Notes: generated by a model not told the origin, from the sequence alone. A DNA stretch of 64,000 nucleotides from Homarus americanus (GCF_018991925.1 NW_024735554.1:4060958-4124957); one strand, 5' to 3'; counted from the first letter of the stretch, positions 1 to 12,902 are shown. Numbers and translations: made by a program.

Positions 1-1046
1 GATAGAATATCCAATTGATCTTGAAAAAAATCTAAACAGAGGTTGTTTTTAAATTAATTAACTTAAATGACTACAGTATACATATATACAATGTAAGTTC
101 ATATTTACCCTATCTTAAAAGGCAGTGTGATGTAAGACTTATTTTAATGCCTGCATAATGCTTCTATTTTGTCAAAGTTTATCTGTGATCAATATTTGTG
201 CAATTTTGTACAGAGATTTTATATAAAAACTTTATTGAGTTATGTGTTAAGAGGGAACAGTACAGTACTATATTACAATGATTATTTAAGGCTGTTTAAG
301 AAATGAGGAAGCTTCTGAGTGACATTTTTAAAATTATAGACTGAATTAGAAAGTAGACCTGGCCTATTACCCCAGCAACTAGCTTTAAACTGGTATATGG
401 CTATGATCTGTTATAACAGGGTGAGTCCATTTACTGTACATATAGTACTGGCAGGCCCCAGTTTATGAAAGGGTTCCATTCCTGATATACCTTTCAAAAA
501 TTAATATTTCATAAAACAATGCTCATTTTCCCATTGACTCCCATTATAAAAGCTGAGAAATGTTCCCACAAAAATAATTCCACAAAATGCCACTAAATGC
601 TACAAAACATGTATTCGGTGAAAATGTTTTGTCTTTACAGTGATTTTACAGTATAAACTGTATTTAATATAATTATTTTTATCATTTCACCACTTATCAA
701 TTTACTAGCTGTACAGGCAGTTGGTTTTATTATGAATTAATATTTTATTCTTTCCACTGATTCATGATGAAAAAAGAACATTGAGTAAGTAAGCATCTTA
801 CATGTAAAAATAAATACATTATTTTAGTACATTTTCATTATAACTGCAATTTTTTTTTCTCATAACTAAGGAATTTTTGTTCATAAATCAATGTCAGGTA
901 AAAAAAAATAATAATTTCAAATACAGTTCAGTATTCATAAACTGAAGCCTCATAAATTGAAGACTACCTATAGTCTATGCCTATGGTGTTGCAAACCCAG
1001 GTCTCAGGATCTCTGACATTTATGTAAATTACTTAATGAGCACCCA
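1..1046. other. AT-rich non-coding, possible decayed DNA transposon
   Basis: No gene is visible. Roughly 455-985 may be a decayed mariner/Tigger-type remnant. It begins with a 'cagtttatgaa' word, contains several 'cataaa/cattataa' words, and ends with 'cagtattcataaactgaagcctcataaattg'-like sequence, so the terminal words partly mirror each other. No transposase is readable. The assignment is weak; it could be ordinary AT-rich intergenic sequence. Confidence 0.3.
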
Positions 1047-1745
1047 TTAAAGGTGGCCTTGCTGAGGGAAGGAGGCCAGTGGCCTGTTAATGATCCACAC
1101 ATTGTTCTTGATACTTTTGTCCAGGACTATTTTGAAGCGCGGTATTGTTCTTGATTCCACAGCTTGGGCTGGTAGACTTTTGCATAGGTCTACCATCCTC
1201 TGTGTGAAGAAGTATTTCTTGCATGACACCTTTGCGAACTTTAAACAGTGCTTGCTCATGTTGGTGGCATGTGACATCATGAAAAATTGGCCTGGGTTTA
1301 CAGTTTTCATCCCTTTGAATGGTATGCTAGCTGGGGGCAAGATTCCAATGCCTGTACTGTATATGGTAGTCCAGATGGGTAAATATGAGATACAGCACAG
1401 CAATACTTATAAAGATGAAGGAGCTATTCTTATACAGTATTTGTATTTGAAGGTACGACTTATCATTCCTAACATTCAGTTGGCTTTTTTTTTACCATTG
1501 CTCCTGTTTGTTGTGCTGCCTTAAGCTAGTGATCTATTACAACACTTAGATCTTTTTCCTTATCAACAATATCCAGGAAAGTGTTATTCATAGAATAATT
1601 GTGACTAGGGCTGCTGTAACCCACATGCAGTCTTACATTATGTAATGTAATACATTTACCAATCTTGTAGCCATTTGACCAGTTCATGCAGATCTTTTTG
1701 CATGGTTATGACATCTTGACTTCCCATCTTCCCAAGTACAGTACT
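1047..1745 (-). mobile_element. CR1-like LINE reverse-transcriptase 3' fragment (decayed)
   Basis: The minus strand reads as the C-terminal part of a CR1-type non-LTR reverse transcriptase with stops and frame changes. The upstream part (about 1500-1720) gives 'MQKDLHELVKWLQDW', the family's 'DL..L..W...W' block, then after a frame change 'NYSMNNTFLD' and 'KEKDL', matching the usual 'Y.M....L...EKDLGV' block. The downstream part (about 1047-1400) gives 'KKYFFTQRMVDLCKSLPAQ' followed by 'RFKIVLDKS', the family's 'KNFFSxRVVxLWNSLP...FKxxLDK' terminus. It is clearly inactive: stops and indels separate the blocks. The antisense open frame here has no independent support. Confidence 0.8.
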
Positions 1746-4050
1746 TTACAATAAACCCTCCCAACACCTGACTAATTTGTGCAAGCCCTGTCTATTATTA
1801 GGAAGATTCCCTTGATGGAAGGTTCCATTTTCTTCCATTCTCATCCATCAAAATACACATCTTATTTGGTAATGAATATTATACAGTATAAATAGAAATT
1901 CCTTTTACCTTAATTATGGGGGTTCAGTACTTTGGTACTCTTCTTTATACGCTGGCCTGGCATAAATGTGGTAATGTTTCACGGGATAATGCCAAACAAC
2001 ACACTGAACATATCGGAAAGATTCATTTGGACAAATGGTTATAAGTTAGCAAAGGAAACAAGGGGTCAGAGAGACAACATTGCTGCTGATGTTTCGTTGC
2101 GAAGGATTCCTTTGAAAGAAATCCTTCATGGTGAGACATCAGGAGTAAAATTCTTTGACCCCATGTTTCCTTGGTCATGGCAAGTGCCTTGTTTATTGTG
2201 GATGTTGCCCTTTCAAACACTCTTATCTTAAAGTTGATGGAACTTGTTGTAACAGAGCATACTGGACAGTGAATGTAGCTTGAAGCTTGTGAGTTAAGGT
2301 TAGGAGTCTACCTATCCTTACTATAGCTGGGAATTTACAGTCATATTTATTATTAGCGTATTATATAATCTGTGTAACATCAGATTATCCATTATATTAT
2401 ATATTAAGATAATCCCACACAATTGTATTATGCCTGCAGGATAGGTAGGTGCAGGTCTGTACTTCCTGGGAGGATGTGTGTTTTTACCATTTTAGGAAAT
2501 GCACTCATTGAATTTCACAAGTGGTTCACTAGTTGACCTTGTATCTCAATAATGCTTACTTGTTAAGTTTTATAATTTTACAGTACCTGTAGAGGATTTG
2601 AAAATCTCCATTATGAAAACTCTCTTCCTCATAGGCTCAAAGAGGATAAGCTGATATCTGAGCTTCAAGCACTAAGGAGGGGGATTATTTCTGTGTCTGC
2701 TGCATTACTTTAACAGTATACCCCGGTCTTATCCCCAGTTTGAAGATCTTAACAAAGAAGCAGATGCCTGTGCACCTTATTTCTAGCTGGCTTTGAGTTA
2801 TTGAAGCTGCCTGAGGTGGTCACAAACCATAAATTGGGGATTGACCCTGAAAGTTCCACTTTTAGCAGGGCAGATATCAGGTAAGTTACTCTCCATCTCA
2901 TCTCTTGGGAATGTTTGAGTAAACTGGAAACTGAAGTAGGTCATCCTGCTTTACTTGGCTATTATCTTGTAGCAATCCTGTTAGTGTAGTGATGAGACCC
3001 TTTGCCCTTAAGTTGCAGTCAGGGAGGAATAATAGTTTTCTTTTTGAATTAGCTCTTTAAGATAAGTTGTAATTTCACAACAGACACATATGTCAACAGA
3101 TCTGAGACCTGGGCTATCAGCCCCACTCACTATATTGTACTATAATTGGAGTTGCACAATATGTGATCAATAATAAACTGGGATTTCAAGATCAATCCCT
3201 CATTAATGTGATCTGGTACAGTTCTTGCTGTCATGTTGTCATAATGATGGTGACAACTGATGGAGAGATATTTCCATTTCTGCTATAAACAGAAAATATG
3301 GCTTACATGTACTGGAATTTTTCAATATTGGAAATCTTTTCTTGTTGTGAAGAAAATATACAATTATGAAAATATGTATATATATTTTTTATTTTTTTTG
3401 TGTAAGTGTTAAAAATAAATAATTGACTCCACTATTACACAGTGAATCTTGAAGTAGGTTTATAATACAGTAAAGTCAAGTGGTATTGTGTGGCAAAATA
3501 AGATTGAAACAAGATCTATTATTTATGATAAACAATGAAGTCTGTATTGGGAGCACCACAGTATCTTTACCTTGTGTCAGGATACATAAAATGACACATC
3601 ATAAACTCTGGTGTCAAAATACTGTAACTGAAGTACTATACTGTATTAGGTGATTGGTCAAATGGGCATCACTAATAATAGACCCCCAACCTAACCTTAC
3701 AGTTAAAATTCTGGCATAACAGTGATGGGTGTCAGTCCTAATAGTCCCTAGTCTTATTGGTGGCCTGAATTTATTTGTTAAGTCATGTTGAGGTCTATTA
3801 GGGCTTGAGCTGCACAGACTTGCACCTCAAATATAGTGATTGTATTTGTGTGAAGGTTCAGGTTAAGTTATTTTCTTGTGCATAAAACACACTTGGAGTT
3901 GCTGATATGTGTGGGATCTTCCCTGTTGAATCTCCAGCCCAAACCAATAGAGTACATATTTTTGTTCTTCAAGATACTGACATTTTTACCTTGTATGTGC
4001 TGTAATATAAGTACTGTACTGTATGAACATTTTTTTGTATATTTTATATA
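1746..4050. other. AT-rich non-coding sequence, no gene recognised
   Basis: The stretch has short chance open frames only (the longest about 100 codons near 1932-2231), with no recognisable protein family. It is rich in ACAGTA/TACTGT words. I see no tandem array or terminal-repeat element. Confidence 0.5.
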
Positions 4051-4260
4051 TTAAATATTTCCCCCTGTGTTTCTGCTGTCTACAGTATTCACATGTTGAG
4101 TAGTGACAGTTTTAATCCCTTGCTGCTTATACAGTGAAGAGGTACAGTGATATGTGCCAGTCTTCCCATGTATACAGTATCTCAAAAAACTATCTGTCCA
4201 TTCTGTATGAAACAGTATGAGACCACGGATGATAGGTATTGGGATATGCACGTTCCTGCC
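4051..4260. repeat. Dispersed repeat, related to 9340-9480
   Basis: The segment containing 'caaaaaactatctgtcc', 'acagtatgagaccacgga' and following bases resembles 9405-9470 ('aacaactatctgtgca', 'caatatgagaccatggac'). The antisense translations of the two are also similar. It is probably a diverged copy of the foldback element at 9398-9556, lacking the clean inverted arms. Confidence 0.5.
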
Positions 4261-7200
4261 CTGTATAGTTTCACATAATGCAATGTGTATTTGTTTCGGC
4301 GTAATTAATATGATGTTCAGTTACCAAATGTAGTAGGATCGGTATGCCACAGAGCCACACATACCAACCCTCCCGGGACATCACGAGTTGCATGTAGCAT
4401 TTCGGAAGTCATCGGACCTATCCTGGCAGATACTGTTTGACATATTGTAACCCCCCCCCCCCCTCCTCTGCTTAAGTTTTAGCAGGGTTACACATCACAT
4501 ACAGTATGCTCTGGAGAACAATATTATTTAAGCTTCTTTGTATGTTTCTTTTGTTCATCTGATTCAAACTCAAGATGTTATACTTTATTCCCCATTTATT
4601 TTGTAGTTCTAACGTGGTGCTGTTTGTGGTAGCGTATGCGTTTTACAGACACTTATGAGACAGAATGGCTTAGACTTTACTGTACACAGTTTAGTAGATT
4701 TTCCAAGCTCCATTCATCGTAAGAGGTGCATAATAATTTTACTTTCTTCCATATTCAGTACCTGCTCTAGTATTTACAGTATTTTGTCTTTAGTATATCT
4801 GTATTGTACTCACTGAAACTCACTTTAACTTTCATTTCATTGTACAGTACCTTACTTTTTAATGCAAGCAATTGGCAACTGACCGAGTAGCCAAGATCAT
4901 TAATAACAGTTAGGGAGATAACAAAGCGTAAGGACTTGATCAAGCTCATCATAATGTTACAACTAGAAGAAAAGTTAAGAAAGTTTTAAAAAGATAGGTT
5001 TAGTATTTATTAATCTACATTAGTGACAATTATAGCAATGGATAACTTCACTTACCCAACATCCACAGGTTATAAGAATTTTAACAAAGCCACATCTACA
5101 GTACTATAAATGACATGGGCTTATACGATTATTTTTGAATTAAATTAAAGTTTCATACTACTGTACCATTGATATAACACAAGTTTATTGAATTTACAGC
5201 TGCTTGTAGTGACATATGTTATGGTCGTATAATTAACATCTAAATAGAAGAGAGTGAATGCATCAGGCCTTTTAGAACACTTCAGTAACTTCACTCATGT
5301 TTGACTAAAATTATTTATGATTCTTGTGTTACAGTAGCTAATAGAAATGAATGAGATGACAAGTACTGTGCGGCTCATGTGACTGCTACACACTCTTCAT
5401 TGCTACTGTGGGTTGGAGCATTACTTTTATGAAACCTTGCCACAGTTGTTAGCTTACAGTTTTATACACCTGCAGAATTTTAGTCAGCACAGTATAGCAT
5501 TGTTATCATGTGTCCGTAAACTTTTGGTTTTTGTGCCCTCAGTTTAGTTTACACGGAACAATTTTTTTTCTTCATATTTTATGGTACAGTAATATTACTT
5601 ATGACACAAAAGATCTTGTTGCATTTTGATGTGTTTATATCTTACAGTTTCTGGATTGTGCCCTTAAGTATACATGAAAAATTCCAGCCAATTGAGACTA
5701 TGTTGTGTAGCTGTAGTCAGAGCTTTTTATTTTATTTTCTTGCTTTCAGGTGAGCTCCTGCAAATTGTTTACTTTTTGTTACCTCCACATAACTTAGCTG
5801 AGCTTGTGTACTGTACCTCACTTGTTGTGTGTTACCCAAGTATGTATTTACAGTACCTGTATTTAATTACGAAACCTTTCACCATTCCTTCCATCGTCTT
5901 CACACACACTTGACTGCTCTGAAACACAGCTGTCATTGAGTGGATGTGTCTATGTTTGGTTTTCTTTTACAGGGTATGTATCATTTTCTCCCAATTGTGT
6001 GCCTTCATACATTCCAAATTCCATTAGCACTTATTAAGTTATTTTACAATTTCTGTTGTTCTTACACAGTATAATTCTAAATTGAATTTACACATGATCT
6101 GGAGGTTTGTAAAACTAATTGTTGGCTAGAAATGAGTTTCAGACAGCATTCAAGACTTCTTACACAGCACTGTGTTGATGTTTTAACTTTTATGATCATT
6201 ATAGTAAAGCGTTATTGTCATAAATATCAAACTTGAGGAAAGAGAAATCAATGCTGAACTTACAGTTGTTAAAGCTACTTGATAATCTTTAATTTTCATT
6301 CTTGTAAGCCTTGTGCTGTCATGCAGGGTGGCTGGTGTCTACAATAAGTTTTTTCTGCTGCAATATTTGTGTTTTGTTATGGTGTTTTATTTCCATGGCA
6401 AGTAACACCCCAGCATATCAGCACCTAGTATCACCCATCACCTGTACACTCTTCAAATAATCAGTTTTTATTTTAATTGGTCATATAATTAGGGATGAGG
6501 GGATAATAACAGATATATTAAAGGACAAAGTTGAGGGTAGGAGGGCCAGGGGAAATTAGGGACTAGGATGGATGAATTAAATTAAAAACTTGGTCCCCAG
6601 AGAGATACAAAACCTAAGAGGGTTGGTAAAAACAGCCCGAGAACGTTTAGAGTGGAGGACTGTAGTCACCAACCCTCAGGTATGAGGACAGTACTCTGAT
6701 TGATTGATTGAATGATATTGATTGATGTTTTTGGCCAGTAGGTATGTACTGTACTGTACTCTGTAACTCATTGTAATACAGGGTATAGGTTGTTAACCAT
6801 AATCACGTAGAAACTGTAGGTTTCTTCTTGACAACGTTCATCATCTGATAATCTCTTCGTAAAATTTCCTCTTCACTCATTTCAGAAAAGTGCGCTGTAA
6901 TATTTTTGGGGGGAGGATATCATATTCTGAGTTTAACTCCCCTAATTTTACATTGTTTTAAGTTGTACTGAAATATAATATTGTACTGTGTGTGTGATGA
7001 CAGTGCTTGTTAACAATTCACATCAATCTTATTAAGACATTCCTTATTTACTGTGGTGAAGTGCAGCTTTATGTGTCCCCACAGGTTATTTTATTCAGTA
7101 CATTTGTTGAAAAATATGGACAGTACTTAAAGACATACAGGGTGAGAAAAGGTTCTATTTACAGGAAAATACAGTACACATCATTTGGTTCTGAAGATAA

Positions 7201-9397
7201 ATTTATTTCCTGGTGGGTCAGTAATTTTAATGTGCTTTCCATTGAGTCAACTTCTTGTTAAAACTCAGTATGTTGTTTGAAGTTACAGCACCTGAAGTGA
7301 CTACAGTAAAGAGAATACAGGTATTGAAATTACAGAGAGAGAGTGGATGTTGAGGGCTAATGGATGGTGTTCTGACAGTTTACATGCATGCCAAGTCTCT
7401 CTCTCTCTCGTTATGACACTGCACTTCTGTATTTTCAGTTTTGATGATATAATATGGCCAATTAGGAATTACTGTAGTTGCCTTTCCTTTTCTTTTTTTC
7501 CTCACCAGGATTTGTAAGTGATAATAAACATTAAGGTAGTTCAGACATGGGTAAATAAGGTGTACCTTCACTCAGGCCCTACTCTGGTATGGGGGACCAA
7601 GAGGTAGAGGAGGGTAAAATAAGATAACGTTTACAAGACCTGTGTAGAAAGCAAGAGGAAAAAGTTAGACACATATACAGTATAGTAACTTGCTCATATC
7701 CTCAACTTACACATACTGTATAGTGTAGTGTGGATTCATCAGGGATAAGATGTTTAGAGTAGTTCAGAAGGTAGTGAAACCTTCTTCAGTACTCACTGAC
7801 TGTGCCAAATATGGTGTTTTATACTGCATGTCTTATAAAATTCCTTGAATTTTAAATGGTGCAATGCCAAATGTGAAAAATGCAGAACGTTTGTATGTAT
7901 GTACAGTACAGTAATGTGTCATTCTGATTTAATGATTTTTTATCAGTAACAAAATGTTTTGTTTGTGTTATGACATGTTTGTGTACTGCTTATATTATTT
8001 CAGTGTATTAACTTGTATCAAGGAGAAACATAACTCTGAATTAGACTTGTCTTATATAAATTTATTATGTTTTTTGTTATACATATTTTATTTGCTTGTA
8101 TAAGGAAGCAGCATAATGCTTCCTGGAAGATTAAATATATGAAATGCATATTTCTCATCATATATTTCTGTGTAACAACTTTCTTTCAGGACATGGAGAG
8201 AGCCCCATGTTGCCTTGGTGTCATGTTTCATCTAATTGCTCCATTATAATTGAACAGTTTACATTGAGTCATTTTATATTGTGTGTGTGTGTGTGGTACG
8301 CTGAACTTGTGTCACACTGTAGAGTTGTGATGTGTGGTGCACTTCACCTATGACTCTCTGTTTAAAATGGAAAATTTACAGACATCTGATAGACTAATAG
8401 ATTTGCAGAGAAGGTACACAAACTATGGAGAGACTTCCCTTTCTACAGACATAAGACAGACTTAACTACTGTAGAAGCTTCCCAGACATCTGTTAAATAG
8501 AAAATTTTTAGACATTTGGGAACACTTAAATAAAAGCTTCACATTCATTAACAGACTTTGGATACCAGTGAGCAATAAATAAAAGCTTTACAGACATCTG
8601 AGACTTTTGAAGGTCTACAGCCACACAAGAGACATCAGAAGTGTATGGACGAGTTGTAAAAGGGATTTAGACAAATGGTTCACAGACACCTGCCACACTC
8701 AGAAGACCCACACTGTCCACACTGACACCTGAGAGAATTAGACACATGAATCATGAACCTCCAAGAGAGGAAAAATATCCCAGATACTGTATTGGTATTT
8801 ACTCATGCAGCGACTTGTTCACGCTGCAGTGCGGACATTTACTTTAACTGTGAATGTAGTTTATTGTTGTATATTACAACTTTCATTATATAAATAATTA
8901 CCTGTATTACTTGAAGAAAAGATAAAGTAAAAATTTTACCTTATAAAAGACATGAACTTTTGGACATTGTGATGTATATAAGTATATACAATGTTATGTT
9001 TAATATATTTGAATATATAAATCCTTTGAATATCTTGTGTTTTTTTTTTGTGTATTTTTCCATTCATACAGCTGTTTCACATGTGTTGAAACTGGGGGAA
9101 CCACTGTGTCACATAAAAGAAATATGGCTTTATACATTGTTAGGTTGGAAAGGCCATACTTGATCAGAAAGTAAAAAAATCCTTTTGTTTGTATGATCTG
9201 CTATGCTGGAAATGCCACCTCCATCACTAAATAGCCGTACTTATCCTCTTTGCCAATTGTCAGAATGACTAACCGTGCAGGTCAGTCACTAATCTGTTGT
9301 ACAATGTTGACAGAAACCGGGTATGTACAGGCTATTGAATATACCTGAACATGTGCCAATGATCATTAAGCCTGTGCTGTAGGTAAGAACTAGGCAT
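4261..9397. other. AT-rich non-coding sequence with minor repeats, no gene recognised
   Basis: No coding region is supported. Small items seen are a C13 homopolymer near 4450-4462, a (CT) run near 7397-7409, a GT run near 8280-8295, and a dispersed segment at about 6480-6720. The end of that segment (about 6652-6692, 'gtggaggactgtagtcac'...'caaccctcaggtatgagg') recurs at 41861-41902. At 8380-8770 the words 'agacatctg' and 'acagacat' recur irregularly without a fixed period. Confidence 0.5.
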
Positions 9398-9556
9398 GTA
9401 CAGTAGCTAAAACAACTATCTGTGCATACTTTGTGGGGAAACAATATGAGACCATGGACAATAAATTTTTGTATATGAGGGCTGTCACTAGTCACACGTA
9501 AAATTTCGGGGGATATCGACCCCCACCTGCACAGATAGTTGTTTTAGCTACTGTAC
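9398..9556. mobile_element. Foldback/MITE-like element with 29-bp inverted arms
   Basis: The left arm 9398-9426 ('gtacagtagctaaaacaact' and on) is a perfect reverse complement of the right arm 9528-9556. About 100 bases lie between them, and near the right arm is a smaller inverted pair ('tcgggggata'/'tatcgaccccc'). There is no coding capacity. The related segment at 4051-4260 suggests a dispersed family. The superfamily is unknown. Confidence 0.75.
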
Positions 9557-10676
9557 GGTACAAGCTCTAGAATGTGTCTTATGTTTCACTGGGTAAAGTG
9601 TGTATTAATAGGAGATCATACTTGGTGGTGTCACAAAATTACCTGGCAGGTAATAACTACTACAATACTGTACTATTCACAAATCTTTAAATAAGCTTCA
9701 GTACTTGAAACAATAAAAGAAAACAAGAATATGTAAATAGATTATCATTCTATTTATCTGCATCAATATGGGTTGGTATGTACATAATAGTGTATGTGTA
9801 CAGTATATTCTTGAATGAACGAATGTACATGTATGTGTGTGCATTTGTTTGTATGTATGTGTTCGGGCTCATGATTGTGTAAATCTACATGCGTGTGTAT
9901 GGTTTTAAGGTGCTGTACTATAGTCTTCGAGTACACACCAGACATGCCCCCAGTATAAACAGTGATGCTTTCTCCATGATACAGTTGCCTGCATGTAACA
10001 ATAATTAAAAAAAAAATATATATATATATATAGTGATAGTGATAGTGAGGATATGGACTTATATGGACTTTGTGGGTTTGACAAAGAGGCCCTGCAAGCC
10101 TATGTGGTGGATAGTGATACAGGTGAGGGCCAATAATCTGCCCTCTGCCTCGGAACCAACCCCCCATCCCCGTGTGCCCAGCCGTCTTTTCTACTAATGT
10201 AAGTGTTAAAAAACCTAATATTATTGATATTTCTCTTAATTGTTAATTGTGTGTGCATACCATCATAAAATTAAGATGTTATTTTTACTACAACATAGGT
10301 ATTGTGTCTGAAAAAGTGGAGTTTGGGGGTCGGGCCAGTCTCCATTGGAATTAATTCCATATGTTCTGTTGTTCACTTTACACGGTTTTCACTTTCCGCG
10401 GTACCCCATGAATCACAATACATTTTGTAAAACGGATAAAACCTAAATGGTACTCACATTATACCCCGCCATACGAGATGACACCCACACTTAACTATCT
10501 CCAAAACCAGACTGGCATTTTTCAAACTGTGTCGCCCACAAAGGGATACCACCTCATGACATCTCGTCTCACAGGTTTTCTTATTGGTTCAGGCCTAAGG
10601 CATTCACTCAAAGGTCCCTGCTATTGGCTCGAACCCTCAGGCAGGAAACACTCATGACGTTAATACGTGTACTGTA
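9557..10676. other. Non-coding; possible Tigger/pogo-type remnant at 10318-10450
   Basis: A short (TA)n lies at about 10016-10032. At 10318-10450 the words 'ccattggaattaattccat' and 'ttcactttccgcggtacccc' recall the ends of Tigger/pogo-type MITEs, which commonly carry a 'CCGCGGT'-type word and a GGAATTAATTCC-type palindrome. No transposase is readable. The call is tentative. Confidence 0.3.
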
Positions 10677-10862
10677 CTTATACCTGGGACAGTGGCTGGC
10701 ACATTTTGTGAGATGTGGCAACTCTTGTTTACATCATATTAAAACTACCAGAAAGGCCCTAAAGGAACCTCATAATAGTAGCCAGACTATAAGGATGCAA
10801 GATAAGCATTCCACGGTTGCCACATCTCACAAAGTGTGCCAGCCATTGTCCCAGGTATAAGT
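10677..10862. mobile_element. Foldback/MITE-like element with ~46-bp inverted arms
   Basis: The left arm 10677-10722 ('acttatacctgggacagtgg' onward, ending 'gatgtggcaac') and the right arm 10815-10862 are reverse complements with two mismatches. About 92 bases lie between them. There is no coding sequence. The open frame spanning it arises from the palindrome and has no protein similarity. Confidence 0.8.
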
Positions 10863-10956
10863 GCAAGCAACTGTACCAGACCTTCATCACTATAACCAGA
10901 TAATGGTGGTCAGATGTGGAATGCCACACTGCCTACAAAGAAAAGGAAATGAATCA

Positions 10957-11485
10957 AAGTGAAGAGGGGAATTAATGTTGAAGAAAATGTTATCTGCATG
11001 TGAAGGAACTAATCAATATGTGAAGCAAATAGATTAAATATTTAAAGAAAATGAATCGATGTTAAGAAAATAGAATTAACATGCGAAGGGAAATTGATTT
11101 TTATGTGAAGTCATGAATCAACATGTAAAGAATTGGAACTAACCCTTGAAGATAATGACATCAACATTGAACTATGAAGCAAATGACATCATGTAAAGGC
11201 AATGGAATCAGCATTTGAAGAAACAATCATGAAGACATTAAATCTGTGTATTTAAGAAAATTACACCATAGGGAAATACAGGGTGTCCATAAATGATTCC
11301 CCTAAAAACAGTGGTAGACCATGCTTTAATCGGGGTAATCATTTATGGACACCCTGTATTTACCGTACTCACTATGTGAAGTAATAGACAAATATATGAA
11401 GAAATCAGGTCAATTTGTGAAAAATGGGTAAAATTGTGAAGAAACAAGACAACAGGTGAAGAAATGGATCCTCGTGTGAAGAAAC
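10957..11485. repeat. Strongly decayed tandem array, period about 21 bp
   Basis: The word 'tgtgaag' (or tgaag/taaag variants) followed by 'aaatg/aatga' recurs every 17-25 bases, usually 20-21, for over 500 bases. Examples start near 10999, 11020, 11041, 11061, 11083, 11104, 11121, 11146, 11174, 11194 and 11216, then 11376, 11397, 11417, 11436, 11457 and 11478. The consensus is roughly 'tgtgaagaaatgaatcaaca'. The MITE at 11279-11356 interrupts it. Confidence 0.7.
11279..11356. mobile_element. 78-bp mariner-type MITE with TA target duplication
   Basis: The element is flanked by TA on both sides (11277-11278 and 11357-11358). Its termini are CAGGGTGTCCATAAATGATT at the left and the exact reverse complement at the right. 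The inverted repeat continues to about 24 bases with one indel/mismatch, leaving only about 28 bases of loop. The TA duplication and CAGGGTG-type ends are typical of Tc1/mariner-derived MITEs. It sits inside the decayed 21-bp tandem array, so it inserted after that array formed. Confidence 0.85.
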
Positions 11486-11973
11486 GAGTCTGCATGACCA
11501 AAACGTCTCTTGCAGGTCTCATGGGCATGTCACAACACAGTGATAGATAGATAGATATTTGTTCAGAAAAATCTTCATATAAGTTCACATTGATTCAATA
11601 TGAATATAGACAAGATGGTGAGATTTATTCGTGGCATGAATACAAGCGACCGCATTGGTAACGAAGTCTTACAATGACATGTACAGTGCTGCGGATTGAG
11701 TGAAGCAATTGAGGCTGAATCACGCTTATAGGAACCGGCGGGACTCAGAAGGAAGTGAGCACAATTTTATGCATTGTAGTGGTCAAGCGAAAAACACTTC
11801 TTTACAGCTATTAACTTGGGAGGGATAACATCTAATGCACAAATAAGGACAAAGAACCAACAGAATGGTCATAGTGACTGACATGCAAGGTAAGGTGGGA
11901 TGGGTGCTTAGGATAGTAGATAGTGTCGGCAGACCCCCCACCTTTTTATTTTTCATCAGAAAATTCCAATACG
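11486..11973. other. Non-coding, nothing recognised
   Basis: A short (GATA)-like run lies near 11543-11556. There is no supported coding region. Confidence 0.5.
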
Positions 11974-12284
11974 CAGTGGTAGCTAGAGTGTGTGCCGCCG
12001 GGGCGGTTGAGTTGCCGTGCCCCCACAAAAAATACATATTGCACAGTGACTCACTCTTATATATATATATACAGTATATATATTAAATAGTTTGTGTACC
12101 ATTATAATATTACTGTACTTTCACATACTCAAATATAGTATGCTTTAAATACACCCCAAACATACTTAAACTTTATAAGTAACAGTTAAACAAAAAGCAA
12201 AAACGACATATAGGATAGGGAAAAAAGTAAAAAAGTGTAAAAAATTAGGACCATCTTTATTTCTGAAATGAAAACTACAACTTT

Positions 12285-12608
12285 CTACAAAGTAACTTTT
12301 CTTGTTTTTTTTTTGGCAAATTCTTCAATGACATTGTCAAAAACTATTTCATCTGTCAATTGTCGCTCTATAGACAGTATGGCAAGATTTCTCAACCGCA
12401 AGGTGCTCATAGTAGATCTTAAGTAATTCTTGATCAGTTTTAGTTTCGAAAAACTCCTCTCACAGGTAGCAACACTAACAGCAATTGTGAGGAAAATCCT
12501 CAGCATTATTACTATATTTGGAACCGAGTTCCCAAGGTTATACTTTTGAATAAACTGCAAAAGTTCAAGGGGGCCTTCTTTCCACGTCTGTATGACCCGA
12601 GACTGCAT
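12285..12608 (-). pseudogene. hAT transposase C-terminal (dimerisation) domain fragment
   Basis: A 107-codon minus-strand frame ends in a natural stop. It contains the hAT C-terminal dimerisation block: 'PNIVIMLRIFLTIAVSVATC' then 'ERSFSKLKLIKNYLRSTM' and 'RLRNLAILSIE'. The family consensus is 'P.....l.i.LtipvS.as.ERSFSkLk.iKn.lRstm...RL..Lailsie', as in ZNF862/TTF-type hAT transposases. Only about the last 90 residues are present, against some 600 for a full transposase. Upstream the frame runs into the nested foldback element at 12614, so it is 5'-truncated. The annotated ATG is only the first methionine in an open frame. Confidence 0.85.
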
Positions 12609-12613
12609 GGTTT

Positions 12614-12902
12614 TGCAGCTACTGGAGACGTTAATCCTTCCCTTTGTATCGGCGGCAAGTTAATCCTCGTCGTGTCTGACCTAACACCTGACCCACACCA
12701 CATGAGCTCACTGGCGTACTTGTTTGAAGTTGTTTCCTTAATCCTCAACAGGTTACAGGTTGTGTGTGTGGCGGGGGGCCTCATAGCAAGGGTGTAGCTC
12801 ATGACGTGGCCGTGATGATGTGGGTCAGGTGTTAGGTCAGACACGACAAGGATTAACTTGCCGCCGATACAAAGGGATGGATTAACGTCTCCAGTAGCTG
12901 CA
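12614..12902. mobile_element. Nested foldback element, ~90-bp inverted arms
   Basis: The left arm 12614-12700 ('tgcagctactggagacgtta' onward) matches the reverse complement of 12813-12902 with only a few mismatches. With an indel, a further 'atgagct' word pairs nearer the loop. The loop is about 90-110 bases. It lies inside the hAT remnant, immediately upstream of the surviving transposase fragment, so it is either an insertion into the hAT element or a rearranged duplication of hAT sequence. Confidence 0.8.
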
